From Actinomycetota bacterium (GTDB lineage: Bacteria; Actinomycetota; Acidimicrobiia; Acidimicrobiales; Ilumatobacteraceae), in assembly GCA_016870775.1 (NCBI GenBank), contig VGAK01000004.1, positions 1 to 64,000 of the forward strand: a DNA stretch of 64,000 nucleotides, read 5' to 3'. The notes below the pieces were generated by a model, which ran no database searches, was not told where the DNA came from, and saw nothing but the letters and a program-made list of their open reading frames with translations. How positions within the stretch are numbered: position 1 is the stretch's first letter; each line of letters starts with the position of its first letter. The position numbers were made by a program, and so were the translations under genes. Of the stretch, positions 28,989 through 36,729 are shown in pieces.

Positions 28989-29615
28989 ATGGCGACAGGA
29001 ATTCCCCCGAAATTGCCCCTGTCCACGCGTGATCTGATCCTGGACGAGGCTCTCCGCTGCTTCGCCGAGCGGGGGTATGAGGGTACTTCACTCAATGACA
29101 TCGCGGCCGGGGTGGGAATCCGACGACCGAGTCTCCTGCACCACTTCGGCTCCAAAGAGGCGCTCTATGGAGATGTGTTCGAGCGGCTGCTCTCGGAATG
29201 GATGGAGCGCTTGGATGTCGCCGTTGCCCAGCAAGCATCGGGCTGGGCCAAGGTGGAGTTGGTGATCAGGTCGGGTTTCGATCTGTTCGCTGAGAGACCC
29301 GACTACGTCCGCATCATGCGACGCGAGGCGCTGGACGGCGGCGCACACCTCGGTGTGGATCTCGCGGCGGTGTTGCGTCCCTATGTGGAGGAGGCCGCGC
29401 GATGGTTCTCGGCCCAGATGGATGCCGGAGTCTTCCGTAGACACGACCCCAGGCAACTGCTGATCACTGGCTACGGAGCGGTGCTGACCTACTTCAGTGA
29501 TGCCCCCTTCATCGATGGTCTCATCGATCAGTCGGCGCTCCTGCCGGACAACATCGCCGAGCACTGCGACAGTGTCGTCGCCTTGTTCCGGGCGGCCCTC
29601 ACGGAGGGCGACTGA
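28989..29615 (+). CDS. TetR/AcrR family transcriptional regulator
   Basis: 208 aa. The N-terminal DNA-binding domain covers residues about 12-60, with helix-turn-helix TSLNDIAAGVGIRRPSLLHH followed by FGSKEALYGDVF, the classic TetR signature. The helical C-terminal half is the ligand/dimer domain. It probably represses itself and the divergent desaturase through the 18-bp palindrome between them, with an acyl-CoA or fatty acid as a plausible inducer (inference only). ATG 28989 is chosen over longer frame extensions that would cross the operator. Confidence 0.93.
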   Translation: MATGIPPKLPLSTRDLILDEALRCFAERGYEGTSLNDIAAGVGIRRPSLLHHFGSKEALYGDVFERLLSEWMERLDVAVAQQASGWAKVELVIRSGFDLFAERPDYVRIMRREALDGGAHLGVDLAAVLRPYVEEAARWFSAQMDAGVFRRHDPRQLLITGYGAVLTYFSDAPFIDGLIDQSALLPDNIAEHCDSVVALFRAALTEGD

Positions 29616-29633
29616 GGCCCAGCCCACGGGGTG

Positions 29634-29639
29634 TACTGT
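29634..29639 (+). promoter_or_regulatory. -10 hexamer TACTGT, leaderless type
   Basis: Ends 7 bases before GTG 29647. Confidence 0.5.
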
Positions 29640-29646
29640 CGGCGCC

Positions 29647-30423
29647 GTGGCAACACACGTCTCGGGAACCCGGACCATCGGCTACGACACCCACGGGGAG
29701 GGCGCGCCGATCCTCGTGATCCACGGCACCACGCAGTCGCGCACTGGATGGGACCAGGTGCGCGCGGCATGTTCCGCACCGTTGCAGTGGGTCACGGTGG
29801 AGATGCCCGGATCCGGGGAATCCTCGATGCCGGAGGGGCCGATCGATCTCGATCAGGTGTGCGACGACTTTGCAGACCTGATGAAAGTGCGCGGACACGA
29901 GCGGTACCACGTCGCCGGGTATTCGCTCGGCGCGGTGATGGCACTGCATCTTGCCGCCCGGCATCCGGGCGCCGTCGAGAGCGTGACCTCGGTGTGCGGT
30001 TGGGCGCGGACCGATGCGCGGATGCGTCTGACATTCGATCTGTGGCGGCGCCTCTTGTCGATCGGCACGGATCTGTTCATGCGGTACGCGCTCGTGGATG
30101 GCTACACGGCCGAAACACTCGAGGTGCTCGAGCCGATGGCAGATGCGGCGGTCCAACTCGCCGCGACGATGATCCAACCGGGATCGGATGCCCAACTCGA
30201 GCTGGATGCGAGAATCGACATCGTGGAGTCCCTCGCCAAGGTCGTGGCTCCATGCCTCGTGATCGGCGGGTTGCAGGATCGTTGGGTCGATGTCTCGAAG
30301 TCGCGCGACATCGTGTCACGGGTCGCCGGGTCACGCCTCGTGGAGATCGATGCGGGTCATCTCTTGATCGGCGAACGAGCCGACGCCGTCGCGGCGCTCA
30401 TCTCCGAGCACGCACGAGTCTGA
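29647..30423 (+). CDS. Alpha/beta hydrolase
   Basis: 258 aa. ILVIHGTTQSR supplies the oxyanion HG, VEMPGSGESSMP the loop after beta-4, VAGYSLGAVMALHLA the nucleophile Ser (G-x-S-x-G), GGLQDRWVD the acid and IDAGHLLIGE the catalytic His. The triad is complete. The substrate is unknown: lipase/esterase, lactonase or haloperoxidase-like are all possible. It starts directly behind its own TACTGT element. The GTG start avoids running back into tetR. Confidence 0.85.
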   Translation: MATHVSGTRTIGYDTHGEGAPILVIHGTTQSRTGWDQVRAACSAPLQWVTVEMPGSGESSMPEGPIDLDQVCDDFADLMKVRGHERYHVAGYSLGAVMALHLAARHPGAVESVTSVCGWARTDARMRLTFDLWRRLLSIGTDLFMRYALVDGYTAETLEVLEPMADAAVQLAATMIQPGSDAQLELDARIDIVESLAKVVAPCLVIGGLQDRWVDVSKSRDIVSRVAGSRLVEIDAGHLLIGERADAVAALISEHARV

Positions 30424-30483
30424 ACCGTCGGCGTCCACGGTCCCCCGACTGGTCGCACGACTCTCGCGCAACGAGAGCCCGAG

Positions 30484-30489
30484 TATTGT
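30484..30489 (+). promoter_or_regulatory. -10 hexamer TATTGT, leaderless type
   Basis: Ends 6 bases before GTG 30496. The in-frame GTG at 30490 directly abuts the hexamer and is therefore unlikely to be used. Confidence 0.55.
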
Positions 30490-30495
30490 GTGGGA

Positions 30496-32652
30496 GTGAG
30501 CGAACACTCCCGGACACTGTCCGAGGCCGAGTCCAAGGTCGTACTCCGTGAACGCGGAGTGCCTTTCGCGCCAGAACGTGTCGTGAACACGGCAGCCGAG
30601 GCGGTCGAGGCCGCCGAGGCGTTCGGCTACCCGGTCGTGGTCAAGCTCGGCGGGGCCGGGATCGCCCACAAGACCGAACGGGGACTGGTGCGACTGAGGT
30701 TGTCCGACGCGCCATCGGTGGGCACCGCCGCCCGGGAGTTGCTCGCCGCCGCCCGTGCCGACGATGGGGACGTGCACTTGTTGGTGGCCCCCATGGTCTC
30801 GGGATCGCGCGAGTTCATCGCCGGTTTGCTGGTGGATCCTCAATTCGGTCCGACCGTCATGTTCGGGGTTGGCGGGGTGTTCGCCGAGGCCGTCAAGGAC
30901 GTGGTGTTCCGACCGGCTCCGCTGGAGGAGGCCGGTGCTTCCGAGATGGTCGCCTCGCTGAGGACCCAAGTCCTCCTCGGGGAGTTCCGCGGCGAGGCGC
31001 CGGTGGACAGAGGTGCACTCGTCGCATGTCTGGTCGGTCTGTCCCGGCTCGGCACCGATCGCGAGGACATCGTCTCGATAGACGTCAATCCCTTGATCGC
31101 GGACCGACACGGTCGCGTTGTCGCCGTGGACGCCCTCGTCGAGCTCGGCCGCCGCCCCGTTCGTGCGGCGCGGTCCCGTGTCGCCTACAGCGACGAGCAG
31201 TTCCGCGCATTGTTCGAGCCACGCGGTGTCCTGGTCACCGGGGTCTCGTCGCACCCGGGTAAGTTCGGCTTCGTCTCCCTGCACAACATTCTCACGGGCG
31301 GGTACGAGGGTGCGGTGCACGGCACCAACCTCCAGGGGGAGGAAGTGCTCGGCATTCGCACGGTCGCCGACATAGATGCGCTGCCCGAGGACGAGATCGA
31401 CTTGGTGTTCGTCTGCACTCCGGCCAAGGCCAATCCGGATCTGCTGCGAGCGTGCGCGCGCAAGGGGATCAAGGCGGCATTCCTCACCTCTGCGGGCTAC
31501 GGGGAGGCGGGCGAGGAGGGCCGGGTGCTCGAGTCCGAACTCGTGGCACTGGCCGACGAGTTGGGGATCCTCCTCGCCGGTCCGAACGGTCAGGGTGTCG
31601 TGTCGACCCCCGCGCGTTTGTGCGCACAGATCGTCGCGCCGTATCCACCCGAGGGTGCAATCGGTGTCGCGAGCCAGAGCGGCAACTTCGTGTCGAGTTT
31701 CATGAACTATTCGCGCCAGAGCGGCGTCGGCATCAGCAGGGCCGTGTCGGCGGGCAATGCCGCTGCTCTGGACGTGGCCGATCTCGTCGAGTGGTACGGC
31801 TCGGACGATCGCACGCGGGTCTCGCTCGCCTATGTGGAGGGGATCGTCGATGGGCGGGGGCTGATGGATCGGCTAGGGGCCGTGGCGTCCACCAAGCCGG
31901 TCGTGGTCGTCAAGGGTGGTGCCACGGACAACGGCGCACGTGCGGCCGCGAGCCACACCGGCGCCCTCGCCGCCGACGACGCCGTCTTCGACGGAGCCTG
32001 CCGTGCCGCGGGAGTCGCCCGAGCCGCGACCATCGAGGAGGCCTTCGACATCGCGGCGACCTTTGCGACCCAGCCCCTGCCAAGGGGCCCAAATGTGGTC
32101 GTGCTGACCACCGCTGGTGGATGGGGTGTGGTCACGAGCGACGCGATCGCCCGCGACGGGTCGCTCGTGTTGATGGAGTTGCCCGACGACCTTCGGTCGG
32201 CGATCGACGACAAACTCCCCCCGAGGTGGAGTCGCAACAATCCGGTCGACTGCGCAGGTGGCGAGACGCGCGACACCATCCCCGAGGTGATGTCGATGAT
32301 CGTCCATCATCGCCTCGTGGACGCGGTGGTGTATCTCGGCATCGGAATTCAGTCGAACCAGGCCCGCCTGATGCGTGAGGGACGGTTCTACCCCGATCAC
32401 GGCCTCGAACGGATCGTCGAGTACCACGAGCGCCAGGACGCACGGTTCGCCGATGCGGCCCACGAGCTGAGCCTTTCCACGGGCAAGCCGATCCTGGTCG
32501 CGACCGAATTGGCGGTGGCCGACCCCGGCAACCCTGGCGTCGCAGTGACCCGTGCGCACGGTCGGCTCTGTTACCAGAGCGGTCACCGTGCCGTGGTCGC
32601 ACTCGGTCATCTCTACCGCTACGCGGTGCACGTCGGTGTGGCCCGACGCTGA
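30496..32652 (+). CDS. NDP-forming acyl-CoA synthetase (acetate-CoA ligase family), fused subunits
   Basis: 718 aa single-chain enzyme with the ATP-grasp (beta) part first, about residues 5-225 (YPVVVKLGGAGIAHKTERG and MFGVGGVFAEAVKDVVF). The CoA-binding and ligase (alpha) parts follow, from about 240 (GVLVTGVSSHPGKFGF) to the end. RAAASHTGALAADD holds the phospho-accepting His. Enzymes of this group interconvert acyl-CoA plus NDP plus phosphate with the acid plus NTP plus CoA; the acyl group here is unknown. The beta-alpha order is opposite to the usual alpha-beta fusion. Lysine-acylating Pat fusions are excluded because no GNAT domain is present. Confidence 0.88.
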   Translation: MSEHSRTLSEAESKVVLRERGVPFAPERVVNTAAEAVEAAEAFGYPVVVKLGGAGIAHKTERGLVRLRLSDAPSVGTAARELLAAARADDGDVHLLVAPMVSGSREFIAGLLVDPQFGPTVMFGVGGVFAEAVKDVVFRPAPLEEAGASEMVASLRTQVLLGEFRGEAPVDRGALVACLVGLSRLGTDREDIVSIDVNPLIADRHGRVVAVDALVELGRRPVRAARSRVAYSDEQFRALFEPRGVLVTGVSSHPGKFGFVSLHNILTGGYEGAVHGTNLQGEEVLGIRTVADIDALPEDEIDLVFVCTPAKANPDLLRACARKGIKAAFLTSAGYGEAGEEGRVLESELVALADELGILLAGPNGQGVVSTPARLCAQIVAPYPPEGAIGVASQSGNFVSSFMNYSRQSGVGISRAVSAGNAAALDVADLVEWYGSDDRTRVSLAYVEGIVDGRGLMDRLGAVASTKPVVVVKGGATDNGARAAASHTGALAADDAVFDGACRAAGVARAATIEEAFDIAATFATQPLPRGPNVVVLTTAGGWGVVTSDAIARDGSLVLMELPDDLRSAIDDKLPPRWSRNNPVDCAGGETRDTIPEVMSMIVHHRLVDAVVYLGIGIQSNQARLMREGRFYPDHGLERIVEYHERQDARFADAAHELSLSTGKPILVATELAVADPGNPGVAVTRAHGRLCYQSGHRAVVALGHLYRYAVHVGVARR

Positions 32653-34075
32653 CCCGCGCCCGGGTCGCCGTGCATCGCGACGTCGCGGTCGCCGGGCGGA
32701 CAATCCGGCTCGTGTCGTCTCAGTGGTCGGTGCCATCGGTGCCGCGGTCCTCCTGACGGGAAGTGTGCTGGCGGGGTCGGTGTCAGACAGAGTCGTGCCG
32801 GTCACGGTTGCTGTCGAGATCGATGTGCCGAGCGTGCCGGTGTTGAGTGCGCGGCGCACCCCTGTGACCCTCTCGCACATGGCGCGTGTCGGGCGCGTGG
32901 TGCGGTCGCTCGGCAGGTCCCTCGGGCGGGTTCCGGCGGGCTCGTGCGCTGTTGTCGACTGGGAGGGCGAGCGTCTGGGCGAGGTCGCACCATCGCTGGC
33001 GCTCGTGCCCGCCTCGGCGATGAAGGTCGTCACGGCGACGGTTGCGCTCGAGGTGCTCGGGGTCGACCACGTGTGGGAGACCGTGCTCCACGGCAGGATC
33101 GGGTCGGGAGGCGAAGCGCCTGGTCTCTGGCTGGTGGGAGGGGGCGATCCCGTCCTGCACACCGCTGCGTATCCCGCGACTGAGAAGTACCCGACCTTCA
33201 ATGGCACCGCGCTCGAGAAACTCGCCGATGCGGTCGTCGCAGCCGGTTTGCGGCGCGTGACGGGAAACATCATCGGCGTCGACACCCGATACGACGGGGA
33301 ACGATTCGTGGGGTCGTGGCCGCCGTCTTTTCAGGTCGTGGAGGCCGGCCCGCTAGGCGCCCTGATGGTCGACGACGGAGCAGTCTTTGGCGCGGCGCAG
33401 AAGCCGGATGATCCCGCACTCGCTGCCGCGGAGATGTTGCGACAGTTGCTCGCCGCCCGAGGCGTCGTGATCGATGGGGTACCCACCCACGACGTGTTGC
33501 CCGCCGATGCGCCGGCGATCCTGAGTGTGAAATCCCTCCCGTTGACAGCAGTCCTCCAGGAGATGCTCGTCAACTCCGACAACAACGCGGCCGAATTGAT
33601 CCTGAAGGAGATCGGGTTCGAGGGCAAGGGGATCGGGTCCACCCTTGCGGGTACCGAGGTCGTCGGGGCGACGATGGAGAAGTGGGGGCTCGCCAGGGAC
33701 TTCGTGGTCGCCGATGGTTCGGGGTTGTCGTCGGAAAACAGGGTTCCATGCTCGACGTTCGCCGGGCTTCTGGAGCGTTTCAGTGCCGAACTCGGGGGCC
33801 TGTTTCCTGTTGCCGCCGAGACGGGAACGCTGCGGGACATCTTCGAGGGTGAATCGGTGGCTGGGCGGCTGACCGCCAAGACCGGGACGTTGTCGGGCGT
33901 GAAGTCCCTCGTGGGATTCGTCCCCGTCGAGGAGGGCGATCCAGTGCGCTTCGTGCTGGTGCTCAACGCGCCGCGCGCCGATGAACGCGGTGCCTACCGC
34001 CCGGTCTGGTACGCGGTCGCCGAATCGATCGCACTCGCACGTTCAACGCCCAGAGCGGATCAACTGGCCCCATGA
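32636..34075 (+). CDS. dacB: D-alanyl-D-alanine carboxypeptidase/endopeptidase (S13, PBP4 type)
   Basis: 479 aa extracytoplasmic serine peptidase acting on peptidoglycan stem peptides. An Arg-rich N-terminus precedes a single hydrophobic segment (about 28-50) that works as signal or anchor. The three penicillin-binding motifs are SAMK (S127, K130), SDN in VNSDNNAAE, and KTG in TAKTGTLSG. The S13 insertion between motifs 1 and 2 is present. GTG 32636 is the best start but overlaps the synthetase gene by 17 bases. GTG 32723 would leave a shorter leader, so confidence in the start is low. It overlaps the LON-domain gene by ATGA. Confidence 0.92.
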   Translation: MWPDADPRPGRRASRRRGRRADNPARVVSVVGAIGAAVLLTGSVLAGSVSDRVVPVTVAVEIDVPSVPVLSARRTPVTLSHMARVGRVVRSLGRSLGRVPAGSCAVVDWEGERLGEVAPSLALVPASAMKVVTATVALEVLGVDHVWETVLHGRIGSGGEAPGLWLVGGGDPVLHTAAYPATEKYPTFNGTALEKLADAVVAAGLRRVTGNIIGVDTRYDGERFVGSWPPSFQVVEAGPLGALMVDDGAVFGAAQKPDDPALAAAEMLRQLLAARGVVIDGVPTHDVLPADAPAILSVKSLPLTAVLQEMLVNSDNNAAELILKEIGFEGKGIGSTLAGTEVVGATMEKWGLARDFVVADGSGLSSENRVPCSTFAGLLERFSAELGGLFPVAAETGTLRDIFEGESVAGRLTAKTGTLSGVKSLVGFVPVEEGDPVRFVLVLNAPRADERGAYRPVWYAVAESIALARSTPRADQLAP

Positions 34076-34743
34076 GAGGCACGAGCGAATGGCCGGTCTT
34101 CCCGCTCGGAGCCGCATTCTTACCGGGTGACCGGGTTGATCTCACGCTGTTCGAGCCGAGATACCTGCAGATGATCACGTCCGTCCTCGTGGGGGATGGT
34201 CTGTTTGCGACCGTTCTCATCTCGGAAGGGAGCGAAGTCGGAGGAGCGGACCGTCGGTTCGACCATGGAACGGTGGTCGAGGTGGTGCGAGCGCACGACG
34301 TTGGCGGCCGGGTGGTGGTCCAGGGCAGGGCCACCGGCTGTTGGCGGGCTGTCTCGTGGTTGCCGGACGACCCGTTTCCGCGGGCCATCGGAGCGCCTCG
34401 GCTCCCCGACGCCGTCGAGGGTCGTGCGCGATTTGATGTCGCATCCTCGCTGTCACTCTTGGCGCAATCAGTCGTGTCACTCAGATTCTCCTTGACCGGC
34501 GACCACGAAATTGCCGCGGAACCTGCCCTGTCCGAGATCGCCGCGGGGCGCTGGTGGGACGACCGAGTGTCCTCGGGCGACCTCTGGGGGCGATTTTGGA
34601 CGGTGGCCCGCGCCCTGCCGTGCGGGCCCCTCGATCGGCATTCGCTCCTGCTGGACGGGGATCTGCCCGAGAGGGTCCGGCGCTTGCGGTCCGTCGTCGA
34701 GCACGTCGGGGAGCTGATTCGGTTCCGACTGGACCCCCCGTAG
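34072..34743 (+). CDS. LON substrate-binding domain protein
   Basis: 223 aa. The N-terminal portion (WPVFPLGAAFLPGDRVDLTLFEPRYLQMI) is the typical opening of the Lon protease N-terminal (LAN/PUA-like) domain. No ATPase or protease domain follows. The rest, to about residue 210, is helical. Stand-alone LON-domain proteins are widespread in actinobacteria and their role is unsettled; they may bind unfolded or specific proteins. It is co-translated with dacB (ATGA). Its TAG stop is part of the next promoter. Confidence 0.85.
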   Translation: MRGTSEWPVFPLGAAFLPGDRVDLTLFEPRYLQMITSVLVGDGLFATVLISEGSEVGGADRRFDHGTVVEVVRAHDVGGRVVVQGRATGCWRAVSWLPDDPFPRAIGAPRLPDAVEGRARFDVASSLSLLAQSVVSLRFSLTGDHEIAAEPALSEIAAGRWWDDRVSSGDLWGRFWTVARALPCGPLDRHSLLLDGDLPERVRRLRSVVEHVGELIRFRLDPP

Positions 34744-34746
34744 CCT
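34741..34746 (+). promoter_or_regulatory. -10 hexamer TAGCCT containing the upstream stop codon
   Basis: Ends 9 bases before ATG 34756. Its first three bases are the stop of the LON-domain gene. Confidence 0.5.
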
Positions 34747-34755
34747 TGGTTCTCC

Positions 34756-35100
34756 ATGGAGAGGTCTGAACCCGCTTCCGCACCCGTGTCGGGGGTCGAC
34801 CGTGTCTCGGACATCGTCGAGAGCGTGAAGCAGTACGCCCGTCAAGAGACCGTCGAGCCGATCCGTGGCGCGGCGCGATGGGTGGCTGTGGGGACCGTGG
34901 CCTCGTTGAGCCTCGGGATCGCCATGCTGTATCTGGCGCTCGGAATCCTGCGTTTGAGCCAGGACCTGGGTGGCGGTGCTCTCGATGGTTCGTGGTCCTT
35001 CGTCCACTACGTGATCACTGGAATCGTTCTGGCCGGTGTGGCCGGTCTCGCTGCATCACGGATCGGCGGCAGAAGTCTCTCGCGAGGCGGCGCGCGATGA
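34756..35100 (+). CDS. Small membrane protein, phage-holin/DUF1469-like
   Basis: 114 aa. A charged amphipathic N-terminus (VSDIVESVKQYARQETVEPIRG) is followed by two hydrophobic helices (about 44-66 and 83-104) with a short acidic loop. This is the shape of the DUF1469/Actinobacterial holin superfamily III proteins, which despite the name are usually chromosomal inner-membrane proteins. No phage genes are near. ATGA overlap with the next gene shows co-translation. Confidence 0.65.
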   Translation: MERSEPASAPVSGVDRVSDIVESVKQYARQETVEPIRGAARWVAVGTVASLSLGIAMLYLALGILRLSQDLGGGALDGSWSFVHYVITGIVLAGVAGLAASRIGGRSLSRGGAR

Positions 35101-35318
35101 CCGGGGGGAGATCCGGCGGCGACAGGATCACCCGCGACGATCTGGAGGCGAAATTCCGGGCACTGCAGAGTGATATTCACGGGCGTGCGACCGACAAGAA
35201 GCAGACCCTGGTGACGGTGGGATCCTCGGTGTCGGCTGCCGTGGTGATCATTGCGTACCTCCTGGGTCGTCGCAGCGGCCGACGTCGCGGATCCCGCGTC
35301 GAGTTCCGTCGGTTCTGA
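35097..35318 (+). CDS. Small single-pass membrane protein of unknown function
   Basis: 73 aa. A charged N-terminal half (RITRDDLEAKFRALQSDIHG, helical) is followed by one hydrophobic helix (about residues 40-57, VTVGSSVSAAVVIIAYLL) and an Arg-rich tail, giving an expected inside-positive tail. ATG 35097 overlaps the upstream TGA. It probably works with the two-helix membrane protein upstream. No family is named. Confidence 0.6.
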   Translation: MTGGRSGGDRITRDDLEAKFRALQSDIHGRATDKKQTLVTVGSSVSAAVVIIAYLLGRRSGRRRGSRVEFRRF

Positions 35319-35328
35319 ACGGGTCGCT

Positions 35329-35544
35329 GTGATCGTGCTGCGCTGGATCGCGCGTCGTATCTGGAACTCCCAGGTCGGCAAGTACCGGTTGGTGTCGCGC
35401 ATCGCCACCGCGTTCGCGGTGGTGCGGTGGATCCAGCGTCGGCGCACCGGGACCGTGGGTTCTGTCCAGTTGGCGCGGGGGGAACGGCTGGTCGTCGGTG
35501 TGGAGAACACCAGCGCGCGCGTGGACAAGGTCCCGGGGCGTTGA
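35329..35544 (+). CDS. Small basic protein of unknown function
   Basis: 71 aa with Arg/Trp-rich helices (VLRWIARRIWNSQVGKYRLVSR, RWIQRRR) and a beta-type C-terminal end. Highly basic, so membrane-surface or nucleic-acid contact is possible. GTG 35329 is assumed; GTG 35335 two codons later is equally good. It lies 10 bases after the preceding gene and ends in a TTGA overlap with trmI, placing it in the same operon. Confidence 0.5.
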   Translation: MIVLRWIARRIWNSQVGKYRLVSRIATAFAVVRWIQRRRTGTVGSVQLARGERLVVGVENTSARVDKVPGR

Positions 35545-36311
35545 GCGGGACGTTCGCGGTCGGCGAGAAGGCGCTCTTCATCGATTCGAAGCAGCGTCGC
35601 TATCTCGTCGATCTCACCGATCCGGGCGAGTTCCACAGTCATGCCGGTTACGTCCCGCACGCCGAGGTGATCGGTCACGAACCGGGGCGTCAGGTCGAGT
35701 CCACCAAGGGTGCCCGATTCATCGTGTTGCGCCCCACGCTGGAGGACTTCGTCGTCGAGATGCCCCGCGGTGCGCAGGTGATCTATCCAAAGGATCTCGC
35801 CCCGATGTGCATGCTCGGTGACATCCATCCGGGCACGCGGGTGCTAGAGACCGGCGTGGGGTCCGGGGCGTTGTCGATGGCGATGTTGAGATGGGGAGCA
35901 CATGTCACCGGGGTGGAGATCAGGGAAGACTTTCTGAACCGTGCCCGGTCCAACGTGCGGAGTTTCCTCGGAGTCGATGCACTCGCGTCGTATGAGACGT
36001 CCCTCGGTGACAGCTACGAGGCCCTGCCGGGCGGCCCGTTCGACAGGGTGATGCTCGATCTGCCCGAGCCCTGGCGCGTTGTGCCCCATGCCGAGCACGT
36101 GCTGACACGGGGCGGAATTCTGGTCGCCTACACGCCCTCGATCACCCAGGCAGTCCAGGTGCGCGACGCGACGGGGCGCGGGTGGGTCGACAGGCGGACG
36201 CTGGAGGTTCTGCACCGCACGTGGCACATCGAGGGCATGTCAGTGCGCCCGGACCATCGGATGGTCGCCCACACGGCGTTCCTCACCGTGGCGAGATGGG
36301 TGGGAGCCTGA
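35541..36311 (+). CDS. trmI: tRNA (adenine-58-N1)-methyltransferase TrmI
   Basis: 256 aa. The N-terminal beta domain (VGEKALFIDSKQRRYLVDL) and the class I core with VLETGVGSGALSMAML (motif I), TGVEIREDF and DRVMLDLPEPW (catalytic motif IV region) match the TrmI family, which methylates A58 of the T-loop as a tetramer. Length is normal. The start is a TTG at 35541 overlapping the preceding TGA (TTGA); no in-frame ATG or GTG lies near the proper N-terminus. In M. tuberculosis trmI also lies near the proteasome genes. Confidence 0.9.
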   Translation: MSGTFAVGEKALFIDSKQRRYLVDLTDPGEFHSHAGYVPHAEVIGHEPGRQVESTKGARFIVLRPTLEDFVVEMPRGAQVIYPKDLAPMCMLGDIHPGTRVLETGVGSGALSMAMLRWGAHVTGVEIREDFLNRARSNVRSFLGVDALASYETSLGDSYEALPGGPFDRVMLDLPEPWRVVPHAEHVLTRGGILVAYTPSITQAVQVRDATGRGWVDRRTLEVLHRTWHIEGMSVRPDHRMVAHTAFLTVARWVGA

Positions 36312-36335
36312 CGCTCCGGATGTCGCTGCCCTGGT

Positions 36336-36581
36336 TCAGGGTTCGATGAAGATGCACTCGCCGGGGCACTCCTCGGCGGATTCAATGACGGCATCGAGGA
36401 GATTGTCGGCGAAGTTCGCCATTCCATCGGCCCCCTGGGGGTTGCCCTTGGCGGTCGCAAAGACCTTGTCACCCTCCTTGACGTAGGCCAGACCGTCATC
36501 GAGGAGTGTGAACACATCCGGCGCAATCTCCTCGCAGAGTCCGTCGCCCGTGCACAGGTCCTGGTCGATCCACACCTTCAT
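36336..36581 (-). CDS. Ferredoxin, 3Fe-4S or Asp-ligated single-cluster type
   Basis: 81 aa soluble electron carrier. Cluster ligands are C10 and C16 in CTGDGLC, with Asp13 where a 4Fe-4S protein would have its middle Cys, plus the C-terminal CPGEC pair. This pattern is usual for the ferredoxins that serve cytochrome P450s or oxygenases. The acidic surface is normal. ATG 36581 is chosen because AAGGAA lies 7-12 bases upstream; longer forms add non-homologous sequence. No P450 gene is within the window. Confidence 0.9.
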   Translation of the reverse strand: MKVWIDQDLCTGDGLCEEIAPDVFTLLDDGLAYVKEGDKVFATAKGNPQGADGMANFADNLLDAVIESAEECPGECIFIEP

Positions 36582-36716
36582 CGGCTCGTTCCTTCTCTCA
36601 TTGCCCGCAGCCACGGAATCCGGTCCCGGAGGGGGTCTCGGGGACAGTGCCAGATGCTACACGCGACGAGTTGTCCCGGGAGGTCTGCCGCCCGTCACAC
36701 GGGAGGGAACCTCCAA

Positions 36717-36722
36717 TAACCT
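36717..36722 (+). promoter_or_regulatory. -10 hexamer TAACCT for mpa
   Basis: Ends 7 bases before GTG 36730. Confidence 0.55.
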
Positions 36723-36729
36723 TGGCCCC

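Noticed and set aside
34756..35100. Prophage holin indicated by the DUF1469/holin-like shape
   Set aside because: No lysin, tail, integrase or att-like repeats nearby. Such proteins are common chromosomal membrane proteins in actinobacteria.
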